Part shown: in pieces, positions 37,156-46,400 of the stretch | Layout of the letters: every line of letters begins with the position of its first letter | Numbering within the stretch: position 1 is the first letter of the stretch | Assembly (NCBI RefSeq): GCF_001043005.1 | Contig: NZ_JYKZ01000006.1 | Coordinates: forward strand, 62,001 to 126,000 | DNA: 64,000 nucleotides | Direction: 5' to 3' | Source: Pseudomonas psychrophila | GTDB taxonomy: Bacteria > Pseudomonadota > Gammaproteobacteria > Pseudomonadales > Pseudomonadaceae | Position numbers and translations under genes: made by a program | The notes under the pieces: generated by a model | Told to the model about the DNA's origin: nothing | The model's input: the letters and a program-made list of their open reading frames with translations, nothing else | Database searches by the model: none

Positions 37156-37920
37156 GTGAACAGCGCAACTCATACCGCATTTCACACCAGTATCGACGCA
37201 GGCGTCGCTGAACTGGTGATCGACAGGCCGCCCGTCAATGCCCTCAACAGCCATGAGTGGCTGGATCTGGCACACACTCTCGAAGCGCTTGGCCAGGACC
37301 CTGAGGTCCGTGTGATCGTGATTCGTGCCGAAGGCCGCGGTTTTTGCGCAGGGGTCGATATCAAGGAGCTGGATGCTCACCCGGAACTGATCGTCAAGGT
37401 CAACGCGGGCAACTACGCCACCTTCAAGGCCGTGCATCGCAATCCGGTGCCGGTGATTGTCGCGGTTCACGGCTTTGTACTGGGTGGCGGGATTGGTATT
37501 ACCGGCGCCGCCGACATCGTCGTGGCCTCTGATTGCGCCACCTTTGCGCTGCCGGAAGTCGACCGCGGTGCCATGGGCGGTGGTGCGCATTTGCAGCGTT
37601 TATTCCCGGTACAAAAAGTGCGCTACCTGTTTTTTACCGGCGACAAGATCGGCGCTGTAGAAGCCCAGCAATACGGTTTTATCGAGCGCGTGGTACCCCG
37701 TGAGCAACTGCGCGAAACCGCGCTGAACATTGCCCACAAAATCGCGGGTAAAAGCCCGGCTATGATCCGCATCGCCAAAGAAGCGTTGAACGGCATCGAA
37801 GACGGCAACCTGGAAGACAAATATCGCTGGGAGCAGGGTTTTACGCTTCAGGCCTACACCAGTGCGGACTCCGCCGAAACTCGCCGAGCGTTCGTTGAAA
37901 AACGCGACGCCAAGTTCTGA
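37156..37920 (+). CDS. crotonase family enzyme, EchA20-like
   Basis: 254 residues from GTG 37156, with GGGAG upstream. Crotonase fold: AEGRGFCAGVDIKEL (oxyanion hole) and HGFVLGGGIGITG, LPEVDRGAMGGG. Of the two catalytic glutamates of canonical enoyl-CoA hydratase only the second is present (Glu134 in LPEV); the first position is in GGGIGIT (residues 110-116) and is not Glu. From memory the sequence is strikingly like EchA20 of the HIP steroid pathway, which opens a ring rather than hydrating a double bond, and which also lacks the first Glu. First of the eight-gene operon. Confidence 0.85.
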   Translation: MNSATHTAFHTSIDAGVAELVIDRPPVNALNSHEWLDLAHTLEALGQDPEVRVIVIRAEGRGFCAGVDIKELDAHPELIVKVNAGNYATFKAVHRNPVPVIVAVHGFVLGGGIGITGAADIVVASDCATFALPEVDRGAMGGGAHLQRLFPVQKVRYLFFTGDKIGAVEAQQYGFIERVVPREQLRETALNIAHKIAGKSPAMIRIAKEALNGIEDGNLEDKYRWEQGFTLQAYTSADSAETRRAFVEKRDAKF

Positions 37921-37930
37921 GGAACCGACC

Positions 37931-39085
37931 ATGGAACTGACTTATTCGCCCAAACAAAAGGCTTTCCGTCAGGAGGTCAGGCAATGGCTGGCGGCTAATC
38001 TGCCCGCTGAACCGTTGGCCAGTTACGACACTCGCGAAGGTTTTGAACAGCACCGCCAGTGGGAAGCCAAGCTGTTCGACAGCCGCCTGTCGATGGTGAT
38101 GTGGCCCACCGAGCTGGGCGGGCGCGGTTGCGATCTGATCGAGTGGCTGATTTTCGAAGAAGAATATTACGGTGCGGGCGCACCCATGAGAGTCAATCAG
38201 AACGGCCAGTTACTGCTTGGCCCCACCCTGATGGAGTTCGGCACCGAAGCCCAGAAGAAACGCTTTCTGCCACGCATGGCCGCCAGTGCCGATATGTGGG
38301 CCCAGGGCTGGTCCGAGCCGAATGCCGGTTCGGACATGGCCGCGATCACCAGCAAAGCGACCCGCGATGGCGACGGCTATGTGCTTAACGGTCAGAAGAC
38401 CTGGTCGACTCGGGCCATTTTTGCCGATTGGCTGTTCGGTCTGTTTCGCAGTGACCCCGCGTCCAGCCGTCATCACGGGCTGTCGTTCGTGATGGTGCCG
38501 CTCAACGCACCGGGTGTGACCGTGCGCCCGATCAAGGCCCTCAACGGCAAGGATGCGTTTGCCGAAGTGTTTTTCGACGACGTGCGCATCCCCCTGGAAA
38601 ACCGCATCGGTGATGAAGGGCAGGGCTGGCACGTGGCGATGGCCACCGCCGGTTTTGAGCGTGGCTTGCTGCTGCGTTCCCCGGCGCGCTTTCAGTACAC
38701 CGCACGCAAATTGGTCGAGCTGTATCAGGCCAACCGCGCCAGCGCCGACCGCGACCCGAGCCTGGGTGAGGCCGTGTGCAAAGCCTGGATGGATGCGCAA
38801 GCGTACGCCTTGTCCGCCTACCACACGGTGGGCCGGCTGAGCCGCGGGGCGCAGATTGGCGCCGAGTCGAGCACCAACAAAATCATCTGGTCCGAACTTG
38901 ATCTGCGCATGCACGAAACCGCCATGCGCATCCTGGGTGCCAGTGGCGAACTGACCGGTAAATCGGCAGACGGCCATGACTGGCTGGAGGGCTTTCTGTT
39001 TGCTCAGGCAGGTCCCATCTACGCCGGCACCAACGAGATTCAGCGCAACATCATTGCCGAGCGCATGCTCGGTCTGCCGAAGTGA
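37931..39085 (+). CDS. acyl-CoA dehydrogenase, catalytic-type subunit
   Basis: 384 residues from ATG 37931 (GAGGAACC before it). Seen: QGWSEPNAGSDMA, NGQKTWSTRA, and the C-terminal YAGTNEIQRNIIAERMLGLP. The helix-G region has the base glutamate, TAGFERGLLLRSP (Glu243). Ten bases after the crotonase gene and nine before the next ACAD. It resembles the catalytic subunits of two-subunit ACADs, and has the same GFERG feature as the ACAD at 27574. Confidence 0.9.
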   Translation: MELTYSPKQKAFRQEVRQWLAANLPAEPLASYDTREGFEQHRQWEAKLFDSRLSMVMWPTELGGRGCDLIEWLIFEEEYYGAGAPMRVNQNGQLLLGPTLMEFGTEAQKKRFLPRMAASADMWAQGWSEPNAGSDMAAITSKATRDGDGYVLNGQKTWSTRAIFADWLFGLFRSDPASSRHHGLSFVMVPLNAPGVTVRPIKALNGKDAFAEVFFDDVRIPLENRIGDEGQGWHVAMATAGFERGLLLRSPARFQYTARKLVELYQANRASADRDPSLGEAVCKAWMDAQAYALSAYHTVGRLSRGAQIGAESSTNKIIWSELDLRMHETAMRILGASGELTGKSADGHDWLEGFLFAQAGPIYAGTNEIQRNIIAERMLGLPK

Positions 39086-39093
39086 GGCCGGGG

Positions 39094-40152
39094 ATGGACT
39101 TTACCTTTACCGATGACCAGCAAACCTTCCGCGAAGCCATCAGCCGTTTTTTGATGACCGAAGCCGCGCCGGAAATGCTCCGTGAAATCTGGGAAACCGA
39201 TGTCGGTCGCTCCCCGGATCTACGCAACAAAATTGCCGAACAAGGTCTCACGGCACTTTCCATTCCCGAGGCCTTTGGTGGCCTGGGCATGGATGACGTG
39301 GCCTGGGCCTTGATGACTCAGGAATTGGGTTACTACGCCATTCCTGACTCGCTGGCCGACACCGCTTACGTGGCCAGCGCCCTTATCGCAGGCTTGTCCG
39401 ACAGCGTCGCCCAGCGCGGCGAGTGGCTGCAGGGGATTGCCGATGGCAGCTTGCGGGTTGCCCTTGGGCACCCGGTCAACCCGCTGGTGGCCGATGCCGC
39501 ACATGCTGACTTGCTGCTCCTCGCCCATGGCGATGAGGTTCACGCGGTGCCTCGCAGCCAGGTGGATGTTCATGGCCACAGCAGCCTTGATGCCTCTCGG
39601 CGTCTGGCGCAAGTCAGTTGGCAACCCTCTGTTGCGACGCGGGTGGCGCAGGCCGAACAGGGCCGCGCACTCTGGACGCAAACCCTGAACCGTGGAGCGC
39701 TGTCAGTGGCCGGGCAGTTGCTTGGGCTGGCGCAGCGCATGCTGGACCTGTCGGTGGATTACGCCGCGCAGCGCAAACAGTTCGGCAAGCCGATCGGCAG
39801 TTTTCAGGCGGTCAAACATCACCTGGCCGACGTTGCCACGCAGCTCGAATTTGCCAAGCCGGTGCTGTATCGCGCCGCCTACGCCCTGGCTCACAACGAG
39901 CCGAATGCCGCCGTGTGGGTATCGCAGGCGCGCCTGGCCAGCTGTGATGCCAGCTGGCTGGCAGCTCGTCATGGCATACAGGTACACGGCGCCATGGGTT
40001 ACACCTGGGAAGTTGACCTGCAAATGTTCATGAAACGCGCTTGGGCACTGGATAACGCCTGGGGCGACCGTGCGCTGCACAAGACCCGTGTGGCCGAGTA
40101 TGTATTGAGTGGCGCGGCGCCTTTGGGCCCCGGCCACACGTTCGAGGATTGA
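39094..40152 (+). CDS. acyl-CoA dehydrogenase, partner subunit
   Basis: 352 residues from ATG 39094 (MDFTFTDDQQTFREAISRFL) with GAGG upstream. ACAD fold with QRKQFGKPIGSFQAVKHHLA (residues in part) and HGIQVHGAMGYTWEVDLQMFMKRA. Helix-G reads GALSVAGQLLGLAQ: no catalytic Glu. With the preceding gene it has the same catalytic/non-catalytic division as the pair at 27574-29927, pointing to an alpha2beta2 enzyme. Four bases separate it from the thiolase gene. Confidence 0.88.
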   Translation: MDFTFTDDQQTFREAISRFLMTEAAPEMLREIWETDVGRSPDLRNKIAEQGLTALSIPEAFGGLGMDDVAWALMTQELGYYAIPDSLADTAYVASALIAGLSDSVAQRGEWLQGIADGSLRVALGHPVNPLVADAAHADLLLLAHGDEVHAVPRSQVDVHGHSSLDASRRLAQVSWQPSVATRVAQAEQGRALWTQTLNRGALSVAGQLLGLAQRMLDLSVDYAAQRKQFGKPIGSFQAVKHHLADVATQLEFAKPVLYRAAYALAHNEPNAAVWVSQARLASCDASWLAARHGIQVHGAMGYTWEVDLQMFMKRAWALDNAWGDRALHKTRVAEYVLSGAAPLGPGHTFED

Positions 40153-40155
40153 CCG

Positions 40156-41307
40156 ATGCCCCAAGCTTACATTGTTGACGCGTTGCGCAGCCCGACCGGC
40201 AAGCGCAAGGGCGGTCTGGCCCATGTCCATGCCATCGATCTGGGCGCCCATGTGCTCAAGGCGCTGGTCGAGCGTAATAAGATCCCGGCGGATGAATATG
40301 ACGACGTGATTTTTGGCTGTGTCGACACCATCGGCTCCCAGGCCGGTGATATCGCCCGCACCAGTTGGCTGGCCGCCGGTTTGCCGCTGAACGTACCCGG
40401 CACCACGATTGATCGCCAGTGCGGCTCTTCGCAGCAGGCGCTGCACTTTGCCGCGCAAGCAGTGATGAGCGGCACCCAGGATGTGATCGCCGTAGGCGGT
40501 GTACAAACCATGACCCAGATCCCGATTTCGTCGGCGATGCTGGCGGGGCAGCCGCTGGGTTTCAGCGACCCGTTCTCCGGCAGCAAGGGCTGGAAAGCCC
40601 GCTTTGGCGATCAGCCGGTCAACCAGTTCTACGCAGCCCAGCGTATCGCGGACCACTGGAATATCAGTCGCCAGCAAATGGAAGCCTACGCGCTGGAAAG
40701 CCATCGCCGGGCCCTGGATGCCATTGCCGGGCACCGTTTTGTGAATGAGATCGTGCCTTGTGAAGGGGTATGGGACGACGAAACGCCACGCCACACCAGC
40801 CTGGCGAAAATGGCCGAGTTGGAGCCGGTGTCTGTTGAATTCCCGTCCATCACCGCGGCCGTGTCCAGCCAGACCTGCGACGCCTCGGCTGCCTTGCTGG
40901 TGGTTTCAGAGGCGGCACTCAAGCGCTACAACCTGACGCCCCGGGCGCGGATCCATCACCTCTCGGTGCTGGGCGACGACCCGATCTGGCACCTGACAGC
41001 GCCGATTGCGGCGACCCGTGCCGCGCTGAAAAAAGCCGGCATGAGCATCGGTGACATTGATCTGGTCGAGATCAACGAAGCGTTCGCCTCGGTGGTCATG
41101 GCCTGGGCCAAGGAGCTTGATTTCGACCCGGCCAAAACCAATGCCAACGGCGGGGCGATTGCCCTTGGTCATCCACTGGGTGCCAGCGGAGCACGGTTGA
41201 TGACCAGCCTGCTTAACCAGCTGGAGCAAAGCGGTGGGCGTTATGGCTTGCAGACCATGTGCGAAGGCGGCGGGCAAGCCAACGTGACGATTATTGAGCG
41301 CCTTTAG
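40156..41307 (+). CDS. 3-ketoacyl-CoA thiolase, FadA6-like
   Basis: 383 residues. Nucleophile Cys89 in DRQCGSSQQ, GHPLGASGARL with the catalytic His, and second Cys in MCEGGGQANVTII. The DRQCGSSQQA motif and the ending GGRYGLQTMCEGGGQANVTI (20 residues) match, from memory, the FadA6 thiolase of steroid HIP degradation rather than FadA or acetoacetyl-CoA thiolases. Very short gaps (3 bases before, 10 after) place it in the middle of the operon. Expected to cleave a beta-keto acyl-CoA of an alicyclic or long-chain substrate. Confidence 0.88.
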   Translation: MPQAYIVDALRSPTGKRKGGLAHVHAIDLGAHVLKALVERNKIPADEYDDVIFGCVDTIGSQAGDIARTSWLAAGLPLNVPGTTIDRQCGSSQQALHFAAQAVMSGTQDVIAVGGVQTMTQIPISSAMLAGQPLGFSDPFSGSKGWKARFGDQPVNQFYAAQRIADHWNISRQQMEAYALESHRRALDAIAGHRFVNEIVPCEGVWDDETPRHTSLAKMAELEPVSVEFPSITAAVSSQTCDASAALLVVSEAALKRYNLTPRARIHHLSVLGDDPIWHLTAPIAATRAALKKAGMSIGDIDLVEINEAFASVVMAWAKELDFDPAKTNANGGAIALGHPLGASGARLMTSLLNQLEQSGGRYGLQTMCEGGGQANVTIIERL

Positions 41308-41317
41308 GAGCATTGAC

Positions 41318-42196
41318 ATGGCAATTTGTGCAGGACGTACCGTCATCATTACGGGCGCGGGCGGTGGATTGGGGCGGGCCTATGCGCTGGCGTTCGCCGA
41401 GCAGGGTGCCAACGTGGTGGTCAACGACATTCGTCGCGAAGCCGCTGAAGAAGTGGTCGCGCAGATTCGCGAGGCAGGTGGCCAGGCCATCGCCAACGCA
41501 GATGACATCACCACCCTCGCGACGGCACACAACATCGTGGATGCCGCCCTGGCTGCATTTGGCGAAGTGCACGTGGTGGTCAATAACGCGGGTATTTTGC
41601 GCGACCGAATGTTCATCAGCCTCAGTGAGGAGGACTGGGATGCGGTGATGCGCGTGCACCTCAAGGGGCATTTCTGTCTGGCCAATATCCTTGGCAAACG
41701 CTGGCGTGACCTGGCCAAGGCCGGTCAGCCGGTGGCTGCGAGAATCATCAACACCACGTCGGGTGCGGGCTTGCAGGGCTCTGTCGGGCAATCCAACTAC
41801 AGCGCTGCCAAAGGCGCAATTGCAGCGTTGACCCTGGTGCAGGCGGCAGAGCTGGCGCGTTACGGCGTCACGGCTAACGCCCTGGCCCCGGCGGCGCGTA
41901 CGTCGATGACCGAGAGCGCGATGCCGGACCTGGTTAAAAAGCCTGAAGACGGTGCGTTCGATGCTTGGGCTCCGGAAAACGTCGCGCCGCTGGTGGTGTG
42001 GTTGGGCAGCGACCTGTCGGGTGATGTGAGCGGACAGATCATTGAAAGCCAGGGCGGTCGATTGTCCGTGGGGGATGGTTGGCGCACCGGCGTGACCCGC
42101 GACAAGGGCGCGCAATTGCAGCCTGAGGAAGTGGGCGTAGCCCTGAGCCAGATCCTGGCCGAAGCCCCTGCGCCGCAAAGGGTGTGGGGTAGCTGA
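41318..42196 (+). CDS. SDR family oxidoreductase, MFE-2-type 3-hydroxyacyl-CoA dehydrogenase
   Basis: 292 residues from ATG 41318, AGGAG upstream. NAD-binding TGAGGGLGRAYALAFAEQGA, NNAGILRDRMF, active-site Ser and YSAAK (SVGQSNYSAAKGA). The layout and the RDRMFISLSEEDWDAVMRVHLKGHF pattern (quoted in part) match the dehydrogenase half of peroxisomal multifunctional enzyme type 2. Likely oxidises a 3-hydroxyacyl-CoA intermediate to the substrate of a thiolase in the operon. A 180-base gap with a REP element follows. Confidence 0.86.
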   Translation: MAICAGRTVIITGAGGGLGRAYALAFAEQGANVVVNDIRREAAEEVVAQIREAGGQAIANADDITTLATAHNIVDAALAAFGEVHVVVNNAGILRDRMFISLSEEDWDAVMRVHLKGHFCLANILGKRWRDLAKAGQPVAARIINTTSGAGLQGSVGQSNYSAAKGAIAALTLVQAAELARYGVTANALAPAARTSMTESAMPDLVKKPEDGAFDAWAPENVAPLVVWLGSDLSGDVSGQIIESQGGRLSVGDGWRTGVTRDKGAQLQPEEVGVALSQILAEAPAPQRVWGS

Positions 42197-42209
42197 CGAG
42201 TGATGCCCT

Positions 42210-42307
42210 GTGGGAGCGGGCATGCTCGCGATGGTCGTTAACGATGACGCGTATTGACTGAGTAAATGCGGCGCTCTGAAGACCATCGCGAGCAAGCTCG
42301 CTCCCAC
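42210..42307. repeat. REP-like element inside the acyl-CoA operon
   Basis: Inverted halves GTGGGAGCGGGCATGCTCGC and GCGAGCAAGCTCGCTCCCAC with a 52-base spacer. It is the only sizeable gap in the operon, between the two SDR genes, and may reduce expression of the last three genes or stabilise the upstream mRNA. Confidence 0.85.
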
Positions 42308-42375
42308 ACTTGAGCAGCGTTGCTCTTAATTACGCTCCCACAGCGGGGCTATCGTTTAAACCAGAGACTTCAACC

Positions 42376-43161
42376 ATGAGACAAGCGCCTCCTTACGTCC
42401 CCGGCCACCAGTTGCTGGCAGGCAAGTCGATCTTGATCACCGCCGCAGCCGGCGCAGGTATCGGTTATGCCGCCGCCAAACGCTGCGCCGAAGAAGGCTG
42501 TCGCGCCTTGATGATTTCCGATATTCACCCCCGCCGCCTCGAGGAAGCGGTCGAGCGCCTCAAGGCTGAAACCGGGCTGCAGGCGGTGTACGGGCAGCTT
42601 TGCAATGTCACCGTCGAAGCCGATGTACAAGCGTTGGTCGCCGCAGCTGAACAAGCCTTGGGCGGGGTCGATGTGTTGATCAATAACGCAGGCCTTGGCG
42701 GCCAGGTACGCCTCACCGAAATGACCGATCAACAGTGGTCCTCCGTGCTGGATATCACCCTGACCGGCACCATGCGTATGACCCGCGCCATGCTTCCACA
42801 CATGGAGCGCCGTGGCGGCGGGGCAATCGTCAACAATGCCTCGGTGCTGGGTTGGCGGGCGCAGAAAGAACAGGCCCATTACGCCGCCGCCAAGGCCGGG
42901 GTTATGGCCCTGACCCGTTGCAGTGCTCTGGAAGCAGCCGAGAGCGGGGTGCGGATCAACGCGGTGGCGCCATCCATTGCCTTGCATGACTTTCTGAAAA
43001 AAGCCTCCAGCAGCGAACTGCTGGAGCAACTGACCAGCCGCGAAGCTTTTGGGCGTGCGGCTGAAGTGTGGGAAGTGGCCAACGTGATGGTGTTCCTGGC
43101 CAGCGATTACGCCTCGTACATGGTCGGCGAAGTGCTGCCCGTCAGCTCGCAACAGGCATGA
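42376..43161 (+). CDS. SDR family oxidoreductase, IpdF-like
   Basis: 261 residues from ATG 42376 (MRQAPPYVPGHQLLAGKSI). The dinucleotide motif is TAAAGAGIG rather than TGxxxGIG, which is a feature I recall of the IpdF group in the steroid C/D-ring pathway. Further IpdF-like blocks: NNAGLGGQ, NNASVLGWRAQ, YAAAKAGVMALTRCSALEAA, and AFGRAAEVWEVANVMVFLAS. The stop overlaps the MaoC start by 4 bp. Expected to reduce or oxidise a hydroxy group on an alicyclic CoA thioester; assignment by recalled similarity only. Confidence 0.85.
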   Translation: MRQAPPYVPGHQLLAGKSILITAAAGAGIGYAAAKRCAEEGCRALMISDIHPRRLEEAVERLKAETGLQAVYGQLCNVTVEADVQALVAAAEQALGGVDVLINNAGLGGQVRLTEMTDQQWSSVLDITLTGTMRMTRAMLPHMERRGGGAIVNNASVLGWRAQKEQAHYAAAKAGVMALTRCSALEAAESGVRINAVAPSIALHDFLKKASSSELLEQLTSREAFGRAAEVWEVANVMVFLASDYASYMVGEVLPVSSQQA

Positions 43162-43628
43162 GTACGCTATTTAGCAGTGCCGGGCAGATGCTCGCGGCAC
43201 AAGGCCAAGACCTGGGCCGCACTGATTGGCTGTTGCTGACTCAGGAACGGATCAACCTCTTTGCCGAGGCCACGGGCGATCACCAATGGATTCATGTCGA
43301 TCCTGAGCGTGCCGCCAAGGGGCCGTTCGGCGCCTGCATTGCCCACGGCTACCTGACCCTGTCACTGGCCAACCTCTTCATGCCGCAACTGATGCAGTTT
43401 GAAAACCTGGCCCTGGGCGTCAATTACGGCAGTGACCGGTTGCGCTTTCCGGCTGCGGTCAAGGTCGGTTCGCGGGTGCGCGGACATGGTCAGATCATGC
43501 AGGTCGAATCGCTGGGCCAGGCATTGCAGGTGGTGGTTCGCATCAGCGTCGAGATCGAGGGCAGCGAGCGCCCGGGCTGCGTGGTGGACACCATCAGCCG
43601 TTACACCTTCAACCCTCTTGAGAAGTGA
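43158..43628 (+). CDS. MaoC/NodN-type (R)-hydratase
   Basis: 156 residues, starting within the stop of the preceding SDR gene. Hot-dog fold with the catalytic pair in FAEATGDHQWIHVDPERA (Asp and His) and the GACIAHGYLTLSL block of the hydratase-2 family, then GVNYGSDRLRF. It hydrates an enoyl-CoA to an (R)-3-hydroxyacyl-CoA. Next gene begins 10 bases later. Confidence 0.88.
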   Translation: MSTLFSSAGQMLAAQGQDLGRTDWLLLTQERINLFAEATGDHQWIHVDPERAAKGPFGACIAHGYLTLSLANLFMPQLMQFENLALGVNYGSDRLRFPAAVKVGSRVRGHGQIMQVESLGQALQVVVRISVEIEGSERPGCVVDTISRYTFNPLEK

Positions 43629-43637
43629 GCCCTGAAC

Positions 43638-44846
43638 ATGAATCTGAATGACGTTGTGATCGTATCCACGGCCCGAACCGCCTTGACCAAATCCTTCCGG
43701 GGTTCGTTCAACGATACCGAAGCGCCGTTGCTGGGCGGGCATGTGGTGCGTGCGGTGGTTGAGCGCGCAGGCATTGAGCCGGGTTCAGTGGAAGACGTGA
43801 TCATGGGCGCCGCCGCCCAGCAAGGCACCCAGGGCTACAACATCGGGCGCTTGTGTGCCAACACCGGCGGCCTGCCCAATACCGTGCCAGGCATGGCGAT
43901 CGACCGCATGTGCGCCTCGGGCCTGATGAGTATCGGCGTGGCTGCAAAAGGCATCATGACCGGCGAAATGTCGATCGCCGTGGCCGGTGGCGTGGAGTCA
44001 TTGTCCCTGACCCAGAACAAGTACAAAAACACCTACCGTGCACAGTCCGAGGCAGTGCTGGAATGCATGCCTACGGCCTATATTCCGATGCTTGAAACCG
44101 CTGAGATCGTGGCCCGGCGCTACAACATCAGCCGCGAGGTGCAGGACCAATATTCCTTGCAAAGCCAGCAGCGCACTGCCGCCGCCCAGGCTGGCGGTCT
44201 GTTCAGCGACGAGATAGTCCCGCTGGCTGCGCGCAAGCTGTGCTTTGACAAGGAAGGCAAGCCCAGCGGCCATCAGGACGTGATCGCGGATCGCGACGAA
44301 TGCAATCGCCCGTCCACCACCCTCGAGGATTTGGCGGCACTCAAGCCGGTCTGGAAGGACGGCAAATGGGTTCAGCAGGGGGAGTTCATTACTGCGGGCA
44401 ACGCCTCGCAGTTTTCCGATGGCGCCTCGGCGGTATTGTTGATGAGCCGTGCCGAAGCCAAGCAGCGAGGGATCGAAGCGTTGGGCGTGTATCGCGGAAT
44501 TGCGGTGAGTGGTTGTGCACCGGAAGAAATGGGCATTGGCCCGGTGTTTGCGATTCCCAAGCTGCTCAAGCGGTTTGGCCTGACCGTATCGGACATTGAC
44601 CTGTGGGAAATCAACGAAGCGTTCGCGTGCCAAGTGGTGTACTGCCGCGACTTCCTGCAGATCCCCAACGACCGCCTCAACGTCAACGGCGGGGCAATTT
44701 CCATCGGACATCCGTTCGGGATGTCGGGTGCCCGGATGGTAGGACACAGCCTGCTCGAAGGCCGCCGCCGTGGCGCCCGGTTTGTCGTGGTTGCCATGTG
44801 CATCGGCGGCGGCATGGGAGCTGCCGGGTTGTTTGAGCTCAATTAA
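43638..44846 (+). CDS. acetyl-CoA C-acyltransferase (thiolase)
   Basis: 402 residues, last gene of the operon. Nucleophile Cys92 in DRMCASGLM, catalytic [11 protein letters not shown] and [11 protein letters not shown] classic bacterial beta-ketothiolase with a different origin from the FadA6-like thiolase upstream ([21 protein letters not shown]). Two thiolases in one operon suggest two rounds of chain shortening or two substrate sizes. The MFS gene after it is convergent. Confidence 0.92.
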   Translation: MNLNDVVIVSTARTALTKSFRGSFNDTEAPLLGGHVVRAVVERAGIEPGSVEDVIMGAAAQQGTQGYNIGRLCANTGGLPNTVPGMAIDRMCASGLMSIGVAAKGIMTGEMSIAVAGGVESLSLTQNKYKNTYRAQSEAVLECMPTAYIPMLETAEIVARRYNISREVQDQYSLQSQQRTAAAQAGGLFSDEIVPLAARKLCFDKEGKPSGHQDVIADRDECNRPSTTLEDLAALKPVWKDGKWVQQGEFITAGNASQFSDGASAVLLMSRAEAKQRGIEALGVYRGIAVSGCAPEEMGIGPVFAIPKLLKRFGLTVSDIDLWEINEAFACQVVYCRDFLQIPNDRLNVNGGAISIGHPFGMSGARMVGHSLLEGRRRGARFVVVAMCIGGGMGAAGLFELN

Positions 44847-44867
44847 AGCGATCGGGAACGGGTAGGG

Positions 44868-46400
44868 TTACTGGGTAATTACCAGGCGTGATTGCGGAAT
44901 CGGATTGCGCATCAGCGTGCCCACCACCAGGGCGCCCAGTAGCCCCAGCACACCCGCAACCCACAAGACCAGACTAAACCCCGCCACAAAGGCGCCGGTC
45001 GCCAACGGCTGGATCTGTGCTTGCACTTGCAGCGGCAGTTGACTGAGCGCCCCCGGCATATCACCGGCCACTACCCGCGAAGCAATGAAGTGACTTTGCC
45101 CCAGCCATTGCCCGGCGTCCTGCTTGAGGCTGGCCTGCAAGTTTTGCTCGGTATGGCTGCCCAACAACGCGCCAAAAACGCCGATGGCCAACACAATTGC
45201 GCTAAAGCGCATGGTCGTGCTCATGCCCGACGCCATGCCTACACGGTCACGGGGCACGCAGGCCATGATGTTTTTCTGCGTGTCGCCATTGAGCAAGCCC
45301 GCCCCGGCACCCGTCACCGCGGTGGTCAGCGCAAAACTCAGATAGCCGCCATGGTCCACCGCCCAGGCACTGAGCAGGTTGCCGCAGCCCACCAGGGCCA
45401 AGCCGGCGGCCATCATGCTGGCGGGGCTGTAACGTGACGCCAGGCGAGCGCCGATACGTGGGCAAATCAGCATGGTCAAGGCAAATGGCAACATGCCAAG
45501 GCCCGATGCGACAGCGCTGAAACCCAGGCCGTTTTGCAGATAAAACGGCAGCAAGGTCATCATCACCTGTGCGCAACCTGCATAGGCAAACATGCCCAGC
45601 AGAGCACCGATAAAGCGCGGATGGCGGAACAGTTGCAGGTCAATCATGGGGCGGCGTTGCAGTGATTCGATCAGTACGAACAGAACCAGCAACAGCACCC
45701 CGGCACTGATCCGGGCATAAGTCAGCGGGGCGTTCCAGCCAATGCGATTGGCTTCGATCAGGCCCCAGATCAGGCACAGCAAACTGGCGCTGAAGGCCAG
45801 GCTGCCCCAAGGGTCGAGTCGCGCCGATTGCGGGTCCCGTGACTCACCGATGGCATGTTTGACCAGCAACATCAGCAGCAGGCCGACCGGCAGATTGAGG
45901 TAGAAGATCCAGCGCCAGCCCAGGTATTCGGTGATCAGCCCGCCAATGGTCGGTGCCGCCGTCATGGCCACGCCCATGCAGGCACCCCAGAAGGCCCAGG
46001 CTTTGGCCCGTTCAGCCTCATCGTGAAAGGCATGCCCGATCGAAGCCAGCGCCGAGGTCAGCAGCAGGGCCGCGCCCACGCCTTTTACGGCACGGGCGAT
46101 TTCCAGCAAGAGGCTGTTGGGAGCGGCGCCGCAGCCGAGGGACGCGAGGATGAAAATGCTCAACCCCCACAGCAGAGTCTTTTTACGGCCGAAGCGGTCG
46201 GCAATGCTTCCGGCTGGCAACAACAGGGCGGCAAACGCCAGCATGTAAGCGCTGACGACCCATTCGATATCGACAAAGTTGGCCCCCAGATCCCGGGCGA
46301 TGCTGGGCAGGGTGACTGCGACGATGTTGGTGTCGAGCACGATGAGTGAGCACACCCCGCTGGCAGTGAGCAGAGTCAGGCGTGGGCTGGCAGCATTCAT
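44868..46400 (-). CDS. MFS transporter, DHA2 (EmrB/QacA) family
   Basis: 510-residue proton antiporter with fourteen predicted membrane segments. Motif near segment 1: VLDTNIVAVTLPSIARDLG, and AGSIADRFGRKKTLLWG (motif A). Typical role is drug or metabolite export. Divergent from the LysR gene at 46563, which probably regulates it. Convergent with the acyl-CoA operon, so a role in that pathway is not indicated by transcription direction. Confidence 0.9.
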   Translation of the reverse strand: MNAASPRLTLLTASGVCSLIVLDTNIVAVTLPSIARDLGANFVDIEWVVSAYMLAFAALLLPAGSIADRFGRKKTLLWGLSIFILASLGCGAAPNSLLLEIARAVKGVGAALLLTSALASIGHAFHDEAERAKAWAFWGACMGVAMTAAPTIGGLITEYLGWRWIFYLNLPVGLLLMLLVKHAIGESRDPQSARLDPWGSLAFSASLLCLIWGLIEANRIGWNAPLTYARISAGVLLLVLFVLIESLQRRPMIDLQLFRHPRFIGALLGMFAYAGCAQVMMTLLPFYLQNGLGFSAVASGLGMLPFALTMLICPRIGARLASRYSPASMMAAGLALVGCGNLLSAWAVDHGGYLSFALTTAVTGAGAGLLNGDTQKNIMACVPRDRVGMASGMSTTMRFSAIVLAIGVFGALLGSHTEQNLQASLKQDAGQWLGQSHFIASRVVAGDMPGALSQLPLQVQAQIQPLATGAFVAGFSLVLWVAGVLGLLGALVVGTLMRNPIPQSRLVITQ

